The position numbers were made by a program, and so were the translations under genes. Shown here one piece after another: positions 1-9,319 of a stretch of DNA of 64,000 nt. The stretch covers positions 62,001-126,000 of the forward strand of contig NZ_LLEI02000021.1 in the NCBI RefSeq assembly GCF_001399455.2. The letters are read 5' to 3'. The stretch is from Vibrio bivalvicida. GTDB taxonomy: Bacteria; Pseudomonadota; Gammaproteobacteria; Enterobacterales; Vibrionaceae. The first letter of the stretch is position 1, and every line of letters begins with the position of its first letter. The notes under the pieces are model-generated. The model worked only from the letters and a program-made list of their open reading frames with translations, was not told the origin of the DNA and did not search any database.

Positions 1-309
1 CGGGCCGGTTATTTCTACTCGACGGTCTAACAGTTCAGGTGGCGGAGTGGCGACTTTCCAGCTCTTGTTGTCACGAATAGATTGTGTATCCGCACGGAAA
101 TTCGGTAGTTCGCCAGCATCAAAACGCTTTTGTTGCTCTTCGCGAGCAGCAAGTAGTGCATCTCGGCGTGGAGCAAACTTCTTAACGAGCTTGGTTAAGA
201 ATGAGAGCGCTTCTTTGTTAAGGATGGTTTGGTATTCAGGGTTGTCCATGTTACCGACTACGCGCAGACAGGCGGTTTCTTCTCTTTCTGCTACATCGTT
301 CAGACTCAT
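1..309 (-). CDS. aceB: Malate synthase A, N-terminal part (runs off window)
   Basis: The minus strand from an ATG at 309 stays open to the window edge and gives the first 103 residues of a malate synthase. Characteristic stretches are TKLVKKFAPRRDALLAARE and, near the edge, the conserved LLDRRVEITGP segment, which aligns with E. coli AceB by recall. The enzyme condenses glyoxylate with acetyl-CoA to malate in the glyoxylate bypass. It is transcribed divergently from gcl, so the two main consumers of glyoxylate share one intergenic region. The start is supported by GGAGAC just upstream on the minus strand. The C-terminal four fifths lie outside the window. Confidence 0.93.
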   Translation of the reverse strand, partial: MSLNDVAEREETACLRVVGNMDNPEYQTILNKEALSFLTKLVKKFAPRRDALLAAREEQQKRFDAGELPNFRADTQSIRDNKSWKVATPPPELLDRRVEITGP

Positions 310-339
310 TGTTCGTCTCCTTTAAACAATATCGAATGA

Positions 340-353
340 TTTTGTGTACAAAA
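340..353. promoter_or_regulatory. Palindrome TTTTGT-N2-ACAAAA upstream of aceB
   Basis: TTTTGT GT ACAAAA is a perfect inverted repeat with a 2-base centre, 31-44 bases upstream of the aceB start. Its core TTGTNNACAA matches the palindrome in front of gcl at 595-606. The form is typical of operators of GntR/FadR-type regulators. No GntR gene lies in this window, so the regulator is unknown. Confidence 0.45.
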
Positions 354-594
354 ATCATGTTGCACGAATACTTATATTTCAATTCATGTAAACAATCAAA
401 GAGTATTTAACATTTATTTTTCATTTGCTCTCTTAGGAAAATATTTTTATGTAAAGATATTTTATATAAAGCAATGATTTCTAGGGTTTTCGGGGTTAGT
501 GTTCGCTTAGAGTAATGGCTCTATGTTGAAAAAATGTTGCATTTAGGGGTTGCCAAATTCTGAATATGATTCATAGTACACAAAGTATCTTTGA

Positions 595-606
595 ATTGTA
601 TACAAT
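595..606. promoter_or_regulatory. Palindrome ATTGTATACAAT upstream of gcl
   Basis: This is a perfect 12-base palindrome ending 17 bases before the gcl ATG and just upstream of its ribosome binding site, where a bound repressor would block transcription. I recall the same 12-mer as the operator of the GntR-family malonate regulator MdcY. The site shares TTGTNNACAA with the aceB-proximal palindrome at 340-353. The remaining 313-base intergenic region is AT-rich and shows no other gene. Confidence 0.5.
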
Positions 607-622
607 CGAAATGGAGGTTCGC

Positions 623-2398
623 ATGGCAAAGATGAAGGCAATTGAGGCGGCGGTAGAAGTACTTAAGAAGGAAGGTGTAGACATTGCCTTCGGTGTTCCT
701 GGCGCAGCGATTAACCCAATGTACGCGGCAATGAAAAAGCTCGGTGGTATTGATCACGTACTTGCTCGCCATGTGGAAGGTGCTTCGCATATGGCAGAAG
801 GTTACACGCGTACCAATCAAGGTAACATCGGCGTGTGTATCGGCACATCGGGTCCAGCAGGCACAGATATGATCACTGGATTGTATTCTGCATCAGCGGA
901 CTCAATTCCAATCCTTTGTATTACAGGGCAAGCGCCACGAGCTCGCCTGCATAAAGAAGATTTCCAAGCAGTAGATATCGAATCTATTGCCAAACCCGTC
1001 ACTAAGTGGGCGACAACCGTACTCGAGCCAGCACAGGTGCCACGTGCATTCCAGCAGGCGTTTCACCTAATGCGCTCAGGCAGGCCTGGCCCGGTACTGA
1101 TTGACTTGCCGTTAGATGTTCAGCTGACGGAAATCGAGTTTGATATTGATACTTATGAACCGTTAGAGGCATACCAGCCAAAAGCAACACGTGCTCAGGT
1201 AGAAAAAGCCATCGAAATGATGTGTGAGTCTGCTAACCCAGTGATCGTTTCTGGTGGTGGTGTTATTAATGCGGGAGCTGAAGCGTTACTGCAACAGTTC
1301 GCTGAAATTACAGGTGTTCCTGTGATTCCAACTCTGATGGGGTGGGGCTCCATCGCGGACGACCATGAACTGATGGCAGGTATGGTTGGTCTGCAAACGG
1401 CGCATCGTTACGGCAACGCAACCTTGCTTGAATCCGACTTTGTGTTTGGTATCGGTAACCGGTTTGCTAACCGCCACACGGGGTCTTTGGATGTGTATAC
1501 CAAAGGGCGTAAGTTCGTTCACGTTGATATAGAGCCGACTCAAATTGGGCGTGTGTTCTGTCCGGATCTTGGCATTGTTTCTGATGCCAAAGCAGCACTT
1601 GAACTGCTGGTGGAAGTGGCGCGTGAATGGCGTGACGCAGGTAAATTACCAAACCGCAGCGCGTGGGTTGGCGAATGTCAGCAGCGTAAAGCAACGATGT
1701 TACGTAAAACTCACTATACCGATGCACCGATTAAACCAATGCGCGTTTATGAAGAGATGAACAAAGCGTTTGGTCGCGATACTTGTTATGTCAGCACGAT
1801 TGGTCTCTCTCAAATTGCGGCAGCACAATTCCTACACGTGTATAAGCCACGTCATTGGATTAACTGTGGTCAAGCTGGCCCGCTAGGTTGGACGACACCT
1901 GCCGCTCTCGGTGTACGTGCCGCGGATCCTAATCGCGATATCGTGGCTATCTCTGGTGACTATGACTTCCAATTCATGATTGAAGAGCTGGCGGTTGGCG
2001 CGCAGTTTAACCTGCCGTATATCCATGTTTTGGTAAACAACTCTTACCTTGGTCTGATTCGCCAAGCGCAGCGTCAGTTCGACATTGATTATTGTGTTCA
2101 GTTGGCGTTTGAGAACCAGAATGCACCAGAGCTCAACGGCTACGGTGTAGACCATGTGACGGTTGTTGAAGGCTTAGGTTGTAAAGCGATTCGAGTGACT
2201 GACCCAGAGCAGATGCAAGAGGCGTTTGCTCAAGCGAAAGAGTTAATGAACAAGCACAAGGTGCCTGTTGTGGTTGAAGTGATTCTAGAGCGCGTAACCA
2301 ACATTGCGATGGGCGTCGAGATTGACTCAATCAATGAGTTCGAAGCCTTGGCAGAAAGCGCTGACGACGCACCAACAGCGTTAATCAGTAACAGCTAA
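623..2398 (+). CDS. gcl: Glyoxylate carboligase (tartronate-semialdehyde synthase)
   Basis: This is a ThDP-dependent enzyme that joins two glyoxylates to tartronate semialdehyde and CO2. The 591 residues are nearly the length of E. coli Gcl and collinear with it: the N-terminal pyrimidine-binding domain has [15 protein letters not shown] and [15 protein letters not shown]. The central domain has [20 protein letters not shown]. The C-terminal pyrophosphate-binding domain has the [19 protein letters not shown] stretch. The window shows an in-frame upstream ATG at 566, but GGAGG at 613-617 places the start at 623 and gives the family N-terminus MAKMKAIEA. It is the first gene of a gcl-hyi-glxR operon. 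Confidence 0.97.
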   Translation: MAKMKAIEAAVEVLKKEGVDIAFGVPGAAINPMYAAMKKLGGIDHVLARHVEGASHMAEGYTRTNQGNIGVCIGTSGPAGTDMITGLYSASADSIPILCITGQAPRARLHKEDFQAVDIESIAKPVTKWATTVLEPAQVPRAFQQAFHLMRSGRPGPVLIDLPLDVQLTEIEFDIDTYEPLEAYQPKATRAQVEKAIEMMCESANPVIVSGGGVINAGAEALLQQFAEITGVPVIPTLMGWGSIADDHELMAGMVGLQTAHRYGNATLLESDFVFGIGNRFANRHTGSLDVYTKGRKFVHVDIEPTQIGRVFCPDLGIVSDAKAALELLVEVAREWRDAGKLPNRSAWVGECQQRKATMLRKTHYTDAPIKPMRVYEEMNKAFGRDTCYVSTIGLSQIAAAQFLHVYKPRHWINCGQAGPLGWTTPAALGVRAADPNRDIVAISGDYDFQFMIEELAVGAQFNLPYIHVLVNNSYLGLIRQAQRQFDIDYCVQLAFENQNAPELNGYGVDHVTVVEGLGCKAIRVTDPEQMQEAFAQAKELMNKHKVPVVVEVILERVTNIAMGVEIDSINEFEALAESADDAPTALISNS

Positions 2399-2416
2399 CA
2401 GAATAAGGAAATCAAA

Positions 2417-3193
2417 ATGGCAAAGTTTGCAGCAAATTTATCCATGTTGTTTACCGAATTGGACTTCAAAGATCGCTTTGAGGCCGCAGCAAAGGCGGGT
2501 TTTAGTGGCGTAGAGTATTTATTTCCTTACGCCTTAGAAGCCGCTCAAATCAAGGAGAAACTTGATGAAAACCAACTTACCCAAGTGCTGTTCAACCTTC
2601 CGGCCGGCGATTGGGAGGCGGGCGAGCGCGGTATCGCGGTGGACCCAAACCGAATTGAAGAGTTCCAAGCAGGTGTCGCCAAGGCCATTGAATACGCCAA
2701 AGTATTGGGTAATACCCAAATCAACTGCCTCGCAGGGATCGTTCCACAAGGGGTAAGCCAACATGATGCGCATGCGGCGTTTGTTATCAACCTACGTTAT
2801 GCCGCGCAGGCTCTAAAAGAGGCTGGCATTCGCTTAGTGATTGAAGCCATCAATACGCGTGACATCCCGGGATTCTTCCTCAACACCACTGAGCAGGCGA
2901 AAGCGGTGATTAAAGAAGTGGGTAGTGACAATCTGTTAATTCAGTACGACATCTACCACATGCAAATCATGGAAGGGGATCTAGCGCCAACCATGAGTGC
3001 CAACATCGACCAAATTGCCCATGTGCAGTTAGCCGACAACCCAGGCAGACATGAACCGGGTACTGGGGAGATTAACTACCCATTCGTCTTGAAACATCTT
3101 GATGAGCTTGGTTATCAAGGGTGGGTTGGCTGCGAGTACAAGCCGAAAACCACCACCACTGAAGGCTTAGATTGGATCAACCTATACCGCTAA
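2417..3193 (+). CDS. hyi: Hydroxypyruvate isomerase
   Basis: The 258-residue protein has a TIM-barrel xylose-isomerase-like fold and exactly the length of E. coli Hyi. Conserved segments are NLPAGDWEAGERGIA, QYDIYHMQIMEGDL, ADNPGRHEPGTGEINY and VGCEYKPKTTT, which carry the acidic and His residues expected at the active site. It interconverts hydroxypyruvate and tartronate semialdehyde. It follows gcl by 18 bases with an AAGGA ribosome binding site, so it is certainly cotranscribed. A GC-rich intercistronic hairpin (about 3204-3223) separates it from glxR. Confidence 0.95.
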   Translation: MAKFAANLSMLFTELDFKDRFEAAAKAGFSGVEYLFPYALEAAQIKEKLDENQLTQVLFNLPAGDWEAGERGIAVDPNRIEEFQAGVAKAIEYAKVLGNTQINCLAGIVPQGVSQHDAHAAFVINLRYAAQALKEAGIRLVIEAINTRDIPGFFLNTTEQAKAVIKEVGSDNLLIQYDIYHMQIMEGDLAPTMSANIDQIAHVQLADNPGRHEPGTGEINYPFVLKHLDELGYQGWVGCEYKPKTTTTEGLDWINLYR

Positions 3194-3243
3194 GTGCGGT
3201 CTGTGCCCGCCAAAGGGTGGGCTAACGTTACGGAGAACAGAAT

Positions 3244-4140
3244 ATGAAAATAGCATTTATTGGTACAGGTATTATGGGCCGCCCAATGGCAGCGAACTTG
3301 CAAAAAGCCGGTTATGACATTGTGCTATCTGATCACTTTAATCCCGCGCCAAAAGACTTGGTGGATGCGGGAGCTCAAGTTGTTAACTCTGCGCAAGCAG
3401 CCGCTGAAGCGGCAGACGTTACTATTCTTATGGTGCCAAATACACCACAAGTAGAAGATGTGCTATTTGGTGAGAAAGGTGTTGAAGCTGGCCTGAATGC
3501 AGGTGGCGCTGAAGGTAAGCTTGTGATCGACATGAGCTCAATCTCACCAATGGCAACCAAAGCGATTGCTGCGCGCATTAATGAAAGTGGTGCACAGTAC
3601 CTAGACGCACCAGTGTCTGGGGGTGAAGTCGGTGCGGTTAACGCTACGCTAAGCATCATGGTGGGTGGCGCGCAAGAAGCGTTTGATAAAGCTCGCCCTC
3701 TATTTGAGGTGATGGGCAAAAACATCACGCTAGTCGGTGAAAACGGCGCAGGTCAAACTTGTAAGGTCGCCAATCAGATTATTGTGGCACTTAACATTGA
3801 AGCGGTTTCTGAAGCGTTGGTGTTTGCTTCAAAAGCGGGCGCTGATCCAGCACGTGTGCGCCAAGCGCTACTCGGTGGGTTTGCAAGTTCTAAGATCTTA
3901 GAAGTCCACGGCGAGCGTATGATTGAAGGCACGTTTGATCCTGGCTTCAGAATCTCGTTGCACCAGAAGGACTTAGATCTAGCGCTAACGGGTGCCAAAG
4001 AATTGGAAGTTGCACTGCCTAATACGCAGAACGCGCAAGAGCTGTTTGAGGAGTGTGCGGCTCAAGGCGGACAGGACTGGGATCACTCAGCGCTGATTAA
4101 AGCGATTGAGAAGCGCTCAGGACATTCGATTCGAGATTAG
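3244..4140 (+). CDS. glxR: 2-hydroxy-3-oxopropionate (tartronate semialdehyde) reductase
   Basis: The product reduces tartronate semialdehyde to D-glycerate with NAD(P)H. At 298 residues it has the family length for GarR/GlxR. The N-terminal Rossmann fold shows FIGTGIMGRPMA, followed by the substrate-binding stretch DAPVSGGEVGA and the catalytic Lys region GAGQTCKVANQI. It is third in the operon after gcl and hyi, with GGAG 8 bases before the ATG. Together these genes turn two glyoxylates into glycerate for the kinase at 7068. The choice between glxR and garR as a symbol rests on the gcl-hyi context. Confidence 0.93.
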   Translation: MKIAFIGTGIMGRPMAANLQKAGYDIVLSDHFNPAPKDLVDAGAQVVNSAQAAAEAADVTILMVPNTPQVEDVLFGEKGVEAGLNAGGAEGKLVIDMSSISPMATKAIAARINESGAQYLDAPVSGGEVGAVNATLSIMVGGAQEAFDKARPLFEVMGKNITLVGENGAGQTCKVANQIIVALNIEAVSEALVFASKAGADPARVRQALLGGFASSKILEVHGERMIEGTFDPGFRISLHQKDLDLALTGAKELEVALPNTQNAQELFEECAAQGGQDWDHSALIKAIEKRSGHSIRD

Positions 4141-4164
4141 GGTCTACTGCCTCTAGTTTCCGTC

Positions 4165-4233
4165 TGGGATAGCAAGGACTCCTCTCCCTCGCTATCCCAT
4201 ACCAATCACGACAAGCAATTGGTGGTGATTGGT
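4165..4233. repeat. Two tandem inverted repeats after glxR
   Basis: TGGGATAGC (4165-4173) pairs with GCTATCCCA (4191-4199), and immediately after it ACCAATCAC (4201-4209) pairs with GTGATTGGT (4225-4233). Neither stem is followed by a clear T tract, so they are weak intrinsic terminators. They may instead be an intergenic repeat or an mRNA 3'-end stabiliser for the gcl operon. Confidence 0.5.
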
Positions 4234-4352
4234 AGCTATATATCAATCTTGCTGACTAGCCGTTGTGGGGGAAATCAGTCGGGTTGATATTACTTAAATC
4301 GCGTAGTTTTTCGTCTCCTTTTGTACGCGTTCCCGTTGTAAGGCAACAGGTA

Positions 4353-4370
4353 GAGGCTCGTTCGGGCCTC
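4353..4370 (+). other. Stem-loop in the cdaR leader
   Basis: GAGGCTC pairs with GGGCCTC (one T-G wobble) around a GTTC loop, about 140 bases upstream of the cdaR start. A weaker GCAC/GTGC hairpin and a run of six T follow near 4382-4410. The region 4234-4511 is otherwise without a gene. The open frame from 4263 into cdaR has no family similarity, so I read this as an untranslated leader. Confidence 0.35.
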
Positions 4371-4511
4371 GTCTTAGCAGGCACCTCGCGTGCTTACATC
4401 GGGATTTTTTCTTGGTTACTCAGCTGCAGGCACTGTTGGCGCAATAAAAGCGCGGGGGAGTTGTGCTATGTTAGCCCTAGGAAGAGTAAGGCTTCGAGTA
4501 CGAGTAAAGAG

Positions 4512-5654
4512 ATGCAGTTAAATACGTTAATCGCGAGACAAATCGTTGAGCGCGCGACAAAAATTATCCAGTTTCCTGTCAATGTGATGGATGAGAACGG
4601 GATAATTATCGGCTCAAGCGATCCTGCGCGATTGCACCGAACCCATGAAGGCGCCTTATTGGCGATACATGACAACCGAACAGTTGAAATTAATCATACG
4701 GTTGCCAGTACTCTGATTGGTGTAAAAGAAGGGATTAACTTGCCTATTTTGCATCAAGATAGTGTGATTGGTGTGGTCGGTATTTCAGGGCAGCCTGAAG
4801 AGGTCAGACGCTATGGCGAACTGGTTAAGATGACCGCTGAACTCATCGTTGAGCAAGCTGATTTAATGGCTCAGATTCAGTGGAATAAACGTCATAGAGA
4901 AGAGCTACTGCTGCAGCTAATACAGGGTTCTACCTTAAATGAAACCCAGCTGCTATCGATAGCGGAACGATTAGATTTGGATTTAGCTCAGCCAAGGGTA
5001 GCAGCCACAGTTAAGGTGATACCTAAGCAAGGTCAGCCTTTGACTTTAGAGCAGTTGCAGAAGTTGGTGCACCTGTTGGAGTACCCAGAGCGAGACAACA
5101 TTGTTGGTATTGTGTCTGTCTCTCAAAACGAAGTTGTCGTGCTCAAGCCAGTGACCTTAGTCGACAATACATGGAGCAAAGCTGAAGAGAAAAAGCGGGT
5201 TAAACGCCTGCTTAAGCGGATCGCTCAAGAGGCGGACTTTACGGTCAAAATCGCCATGGGAGAGTATTTCCCCGGCCTTACCGGGTTATCTCGCTCTTAT
5301 GAAACAGCCAAGGCGACCCTAGCTTGTAGCGATGAAAGTAAAGACGCGATCTTGTTTTATCAGGAGCATAAGCTGTCGGTTCTGATTGATAATTTGAAGC
5401 AAGATGAGTGGCGTCGTAATCAGATAAGTCACCCGATTGAAATTTTGCAGCAACACGACAGTAAAGATGTTCTGGTTAAGACGTTAAAAGAATTTTTTGC
5501 TCAGGATTGCGATCTGGCTCAAACCTGTGCAGCTCTCCATATTCACCGCAATACATTGCGTTACCGAATAGAAAAGATTGAAGAAGTTACAGGTTTAAAA
5601 ATCAATAAGTTAGACCATAAAGTTCAACTGTACTTAGCCCTAAAATGTGTGTGA
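4512..5654 (+). CDS. cdaR: Sugar diacid / glycerate regulator CdaR (PucR-type)
   Basis: The 380-residue activator matches CdaR of E. coli in length. The N-terminal sugar-diacid recognition domain (about 1-135) contains NVMDENGIIIGSSDPARL, HEGALLAI and INLPILHQDSVIGVVGISG. The C-terminal PucR helix-turn-helix is CAALHIHRNTLRYRIEKIEEVTGL. The frame is open from 4263, but residues before the ATG at 4512 have no counterpart in the family, and starting here gives the family N-terminus MQLNTLIARQIVERATKII. It lies between the gcl operon and the permease-kinase operon, so it probably senses glycerate or a related acid and controls one or both. Confidence 0.9.
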   Translation: MQLNTLIARQIVERATKIIQFPVNVMDENGIIIGSSDPARLHRTHEGALLAIHDNRTVEINHTVASTLIGVKEGINLPILHQDSVIGVVGISGQPEEVRRYGELVKMTAELIVEQADLMAQIQWNKRHREELLLQLIQGSTLNETQLLSIAERLDLDLAQPRVAATVKVIPKQGQPLTLEQLQKLVHLLEYPERDNIVGIVSVSQNEVVVLKPVTLVDNTWSKAEEKKRVKRLLKRIAQEADFTVKIAMGEYFPGLTGLSRSYETAKATLACSDESKDAILFYQEHKLSVLIDNLKQDEWRRNQISHPIEILQQHDSKDVLVKTLKEFFAQDCDLAQTCAALHIHRNTLRYRIEKIEEVTGLKINKLDHKVQLYLALKCV

Positions 5655-5665
5655 TTATTTGAAGG

Positions 5666-5687
5666 TTTTTGTCAATTTGCACAAAAA
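5666..5687. promoter_or_regulatory. Inverted repeat TTTTTGT-N8-ACAAAAA before the permease gene
   Basis: Perfect 7-base arms separated by CAATTTGC lie about 105 bases upstream of the permease start and just after the cdaR stop. A related half-site, TTTTGCATAAAG, lies near 5718. This is a plausible operator for the adjacent CdaR, or for the regulator of the TTGTNNACAA sites. Neither assignment can be tested from sequence alone. Confidence 0.35.
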
Positions 5688-5792
5688 TGCTCGTTTCAGA
5701 TAATAATAAATCTGTCATTTTGCATAAAGAATTTATTTGTCTCTGCTCTTACTCTTCAGGCAGTTCACAAAATAATCGGAAATAACAACAAA

Positions 5793-7058
5793 ATGATAGA
5801 AGTCACTACCCTTGGTGCGTTGACCGCTTTGGTCGTCGCCATTGCCCTTATTTTGAAAAAAGTGCCGCCTGCATACGGCATGATCATTGGTGCCTTAATT
5901 GGTGGTGTGGTCGGTGGAGTATCACTGACTGACACGGTTTCACTGATGATTGGTGGTGCGCAAGGTATCGTTACTGCGGTACTCCGCATACTTGCCGCTG
6001 GTGTACTAGCGGGTGTCTTGATTGAGTCGGGTGCGGCAACTTCGATTGCCGAAACCATAGTGAAAAAAGTGGGTGAAACACGCGCACTTCTTGCTCTCGC
6101 TATCGCGACGATGATTTTGACTGCGGTTGGTGTGTTTGTCGATGTAGCTGTTATTACGGTCGCACCAATTGCACTCGCGATTGCACGCCGCGCTGATATC
6201 TCTAAGACCGCAATTTTGCTAGCCATGGTGGGCGGCGGTAAAGCGGGTAATGTGATGTCACCAAACCCGAATGCGATTGCAGCAGCCGACGCGTTTAATG
6301 TCCCACTGACATCGGTGATGGCGGCTGGTGTGATTCCTGGTTTGTGCGGCTTGGTATTGGCTTACTTCATCGCGAAAAAACTTGTAAACAAAGGCTCTAA
6401 AGTAGATGCGTGTGAAGTGGTAGAGGTGGATCATTCGCGCCTACCCGCTTTTAAGGCAGCGATTGTTGCACCGTTGGTTGCGATTGCACTGCTGTCGCTA
6501 CGCCCGATAGCTGGTATTAACGTTGACCCATTAATTGCGCTTCCTTTAGGTGGTCTTATCGGCGCCGTAGTCATGGGGCGCTTTGCAGATACCAATCACT
6601 TCGCTGTTGCCGGTCTTAGCCGTATGGCACCAGTGGCAGTAATGTTGCTTGGTACAGGTACTTTAGCGGGCATTATCGCTAACTCTGGCCTAAAAGATGG
6701 ATTGATTGATGTATTAACGGCATCTGGATTGCCTTCATTCTTACTGGCACCAATTTCAGGTGCAATGATGGCATTGGCAACAGCGTCGACAACGGCGGGT
6801 ACGGCAGTCGCTTCAAGTGTGTTTAGCGGCACAATTTTAGAACTCGGAGTGCCAGCATTAGCAGGCGCTGCAATGATTCACTCGGGAGCGACAGTTCTCG
6901 ATCACATGCCACATGGCAGCTTCTTCCATGCGACAGGTGGCGCAGTGCACATGGATATTCGCGAGCGTCTGAAGTTAATTCCATACGAGTCTGCGGTAGG
7001 TCTGATGATCGCATTCGTCTCGACCATGATGTTCGGTGTGTTTGGTTTATTTGTTTAA
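5793..7058 (+). CDS. GntP-family organic acid permease (probable glycerate importer)
   Basis: The 421-residue very hydrophobic protein has about a dozen membrane spans and the alternating Gly/Ala-rich helices of the GntP family (gluconate, glycerate and related acids). Visible family features are IIGALIGGVVGG, GVFVDVAVITVAPIAL, GGGKAGNVMSPNPNAIAAAD and, near the end, HSGATVLDHMPHGSFFHATGG. The substrate is inferred from context: glycerate kinase starts 10 bases downstream, and all upstream enzymes make or use glycerate. The ribosome binding site is weak. Confidence 0.88.
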   Translation: MIEVTTLGALTALVVAIALILKKVPPAYGMIIGALIGGVVGGVSLTDTVSLMIGGAQGIVTAVLRILAAGVLAGVLIESGAATSIAETIVKKVGETRALLALAIATMILTAVGVFVDVAVITVAPIALAIARRADISKTAILLAMVGGGKAGNVMSPNPNAIAAADAFNVPLTSVMAAGVIPGLCGLVLAYFIAKKLVNKGSKVDACEVVEVDHSRLPAFKAAIVAPLVAIALLSLRPIAGINVDPLIALPLGGLIGAVVMGRFADTNHFAVAGLSRMAPVAVMLLGTGTLAGIIANSGLKDGLIDVLTASGLPSFLLAPISGAMMALATASTTAGTAVASSVFSGTILELGVPALAGAAMIHSGATVLDHMPHGSFFHATGGAVHMDIRERLKLIPYESAVGLMIAFVSTMMFGVFGLFV

Positions 7059-7067
7059 GGAATGAAA

Positions 7068-8204
7068 ATGAAGATTGTAATTGCTCCTGATTCGTACAAA
7101 GAAAGTTTAACTGCTATGGAAGTGGCGACTGCGATTGAAAACGGCTTTAAAGATGTAATGCCAGACGCAGAGTTTGTTAAGTTGCCAATGGCTGATGGCG
7201 GTGAAGGTACCGTGCAGTCATTAGTTGATGCAACGGGTGGTCGCATTGTCACTGCAACAGTGACAGGGCCGTTAGGTCAGCCTGTTGAAGGTTTCTATGG
7301 CTTGTTGGGCGATGGCTCTACAGCCGTGATTGAGATGGCCGCGGCATCGGGTTTACACCTTGTTGAACCAGCGAAGCGTAATCCACTGTTAACGACGACC
7401 TATGGGACTGGCGAACTGATTAAAGCGGCGCTTGATGCTGGGGTTAAACATATCATTGTCGGCATTGGTGGCAGTGCGACCAATGATGGTGGTATTGGTA
7501 TGGCCCAAGCGTTAGGGGCTCGCTTGCAAGACGAACAAGGCGCTGATCTAGCCTACGGCGGTGGGGCGCTTGAAAAGCTTGCCAGCATTGATTTGGCTGG
7601 TCTAGATAGTCGCTTAACTGATGTTAAGTTAGAAGTGGCATGTGATGTTGATAACCCACTGTGTGGCCCGAAAGGCGCGTCGCATATCTTTGGCCCGCAA
7701 AAAGGCGCAACACCTGAAATGGCAGAGCAGCTAGATAGCAACCTAGCTCACTACGCTGAAGTAATTCGCCAAACTAACGGTAAAGAAGTGATAGACCAAG
7801 CTGGCGCAGGTGCTGCGGGTGGTCTTGGTGCTGCTCTACTTGGTCTGTTTGATGCGAGCCTACGCCCAGGTATCAGCATTGTCATGGATGCGGTCAATCT
7901 GGCGGAAGTGGTAAAAGATGCGGATTTAGTGATTACTGGTGAAGGTCGTATTGATAGCCAAACCATTCATGGCAAAACACCAATCGGTGTCGCTCGCACT
8001 GCCAAACAGTACGACTTGCCTGTGATTGGTATTGCGGGAAGCATCGCGCAAGATTGCCACGTTGTGCATGAGCACGGCATTGATGCTGTCTACAGTGTCG
8101 TACTCGGGGCAACCGATCTGCCTACTGCGCTAAAAGAAGCGGCATTCAACGTCGAGATGACCTCACGCAACGTTGCCGCTGCACTGGCAATGACGTTTAA
8201 ATAA
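7068..8204 (+). CDS. glxK: Glycerate 2-kinase (GlxK/GarK type)
   Basis: The 378-residue kinase of the GarK/GlxK family phosphorylates D-glycerate to 2-phosphoglycerate, feeding glycolysis. It begins with the family signature MKIVIAPDSYKESL and contains MADGGEGTVQSLVDATGG, GIGGSATNDGGIGMAQALGA, the GAGAAGGLGAALLG glycine-rich loop and LVITGEGRIDSQTIHGK. An ATG at 7062 is also in frame, but AAGGA at 7057-7061 has proper spacing only to 7068, which also gives the standard N-terminus. It is the last gene of the permease-kinase operon and is followed by a strong terminator. Confidence 0.95.
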   Translation: MKIVIAPDSYKESLTAMEVATAIENGFKDVMPDAEFVKLPMADGGEGTVQSLVDATGGRIVTATVTGPLGQPVEGFYGLLGDGSTAVIEMAAASGLHLVEPAKRNPLLTTTYGTGELIKAALDAGVKHIIVGIGGSATNDGGIGMAQALGARLQDEQGADLAYGGGALEKLASIDLAGLDSRLTDVKLEVACDVDNPLCGPKGASHIFGPQKGATPEMAEQLDSNLAHYAEVIRQTNGKEVIDQAGAGAAGGLGAALLGLFDASLRPGISIVMDAVNLAEVVKDADLVITGEGRIDSQTIHGKTPIGVARTAKQYDLPVIGIAGSIAQDCHVVHEHGIDAVYSVVLGATDLPTALKEAAFNVEMTSRNVAAALAMTFK

Positions 8205-8221
8205 CTTCCCTTTACACTGTA

Positions 8222-8249
8222 AACGGCCGCTAGTTAGCGGCCGTTTTTG
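8222..8249 (+). terminator. Intrinsic terminator of the glycerate operon
   Basis: AACGGCCGC pairs with GCGGCCGTT around TAGTTA and runs into TTTT. The stem begins 18 bases after the kinase stop codon. Confidence 0.9.
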
Positions 8250-8350
8250 TATGCAGGTTGTGAAAGTTGGTTACCTTAAGGTGTTTTTGGACAAGGCAAT
8301 GTTAGCCACTGCTGATGCAAGTGGTGGCAAGACAGATTTACCCGCTTAGG

Positions 8351-9079
8351 CTATTTCGAAAAGTACTGGCTCATTGTCTGCTCGACGTCGATTTTTTTCA
8401 GCCCAGCGTCGACAATCTGCTTCCACTTTTGGCCTGTTTCATCATTACCGAACGCGACATATAACTGCTTTTCTTCCAAAAGCTTAGCGTTCATCTGTAA
8501 AGAAGCTTTTGCCTTGGTAACTTCTGGGTCACTCTGAAGTAAGTAATTGAACACATTTTTGTCTATTACCGCGAGTGGGATACGATTCGCCGCCACCTTT
8601 TTCAGGTTTACGTTGTCTGCAGTCACTGGGATTCCTTGAATAGCACCACTTGCAATCATCGCATCTAACTCTTCAGTGTTGATATAACCGCGCACGACAC
8701 CAATTTTATAACTTTTGAGATCTTGTAGGCTCGACCAAGTCACTGGCTTAGATGTGTTCTCTGCAAACCCTAGCGGACCAGTTCCAATGGGGTCAGATAA
8801 CACCAAATCATCAGATTCAAAATAATATTCAGGAAAGTAGCCCGCGTACTTGGGCTGAGTTTTCGCCAAATGGACGGCTCTTTCCCAAGGGTAAAACTCC
8901 ACTTTTAGTTCGTGCCCCATTGCTTCTACTGCAGCTTTAACCACCGCTACTGAGGCTCCCTGCTCTGGTTGGCTACGACTTGCATAAGGTGGCCACTCCA
9001 ACGATGTTAAGGTAAGAACCTCTGCCTTGAGTGGTAAAGTCAGAAAGAGAGTAAACAGCGCGATTTTTAAGTGTGTCAT
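8351..9079 (-). CDS. Periplasmic solute-binding protein, SBP family 3-like
   Basis: The 242-residue protein starts with a Sec signal peptide (MTHLKIALFTLFLTLPLKA) and continues with LTLTSLEWPPYASRSQPEQG, typical of polar amino-acid binding proteins and of the stand-alone periplasmic family common in Vibrio. The frame is open to 9142, but AAGGG precedes the ATG at 9079 and only this start exposes the signal sequence. No ABC permease or ATPase lies beside it, so it may be an orphan binding protein or signalling input. The ligand is unknown. Confidence 0.82.
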   Translation of the reverse strand: MTHLKIALFTLFLTLPLKAEVLTLTSLEWPPYASRSQPEQGASVAVVKAAVEAMGHELKVEFYPWERAVHLAKTQPKYAGYFPEYYFESDDLVLSDPIGTGPLGFAENTSKPVTWSSLQDLKSYKIGVVRGYINTEELDAMIASGAIQGIPVTADNVNLKKVAANRIPLAVIDKNVFNYLLQSDPEVTKAKASLQMNAKLLEEKQLYVAFGNDETGQKWKQIVDAGLKKIDVEQTMSQYFSK

Positions 9080-9319
9080 GTCAAAGCCCTTCGTGATATC
9101 GACGTTTTCAGTATAGGTGCTGAAAAACAAGTGTGTTTTCACTAAGGACGAGTGAATGCAAATAGACTCAACATAACTGAGCCATAAGACAGTGATACGA
9201 AAGTGTGTAAACGAAAACCGCTTTAATAGAAGAGATTTTGTTTATAGCTATAACTCGATATTGGACAAAGGTGAGCCAGCGCTGATCTGGCTGACTCGAA
9301 GACGGACAAAACTGTTAAA

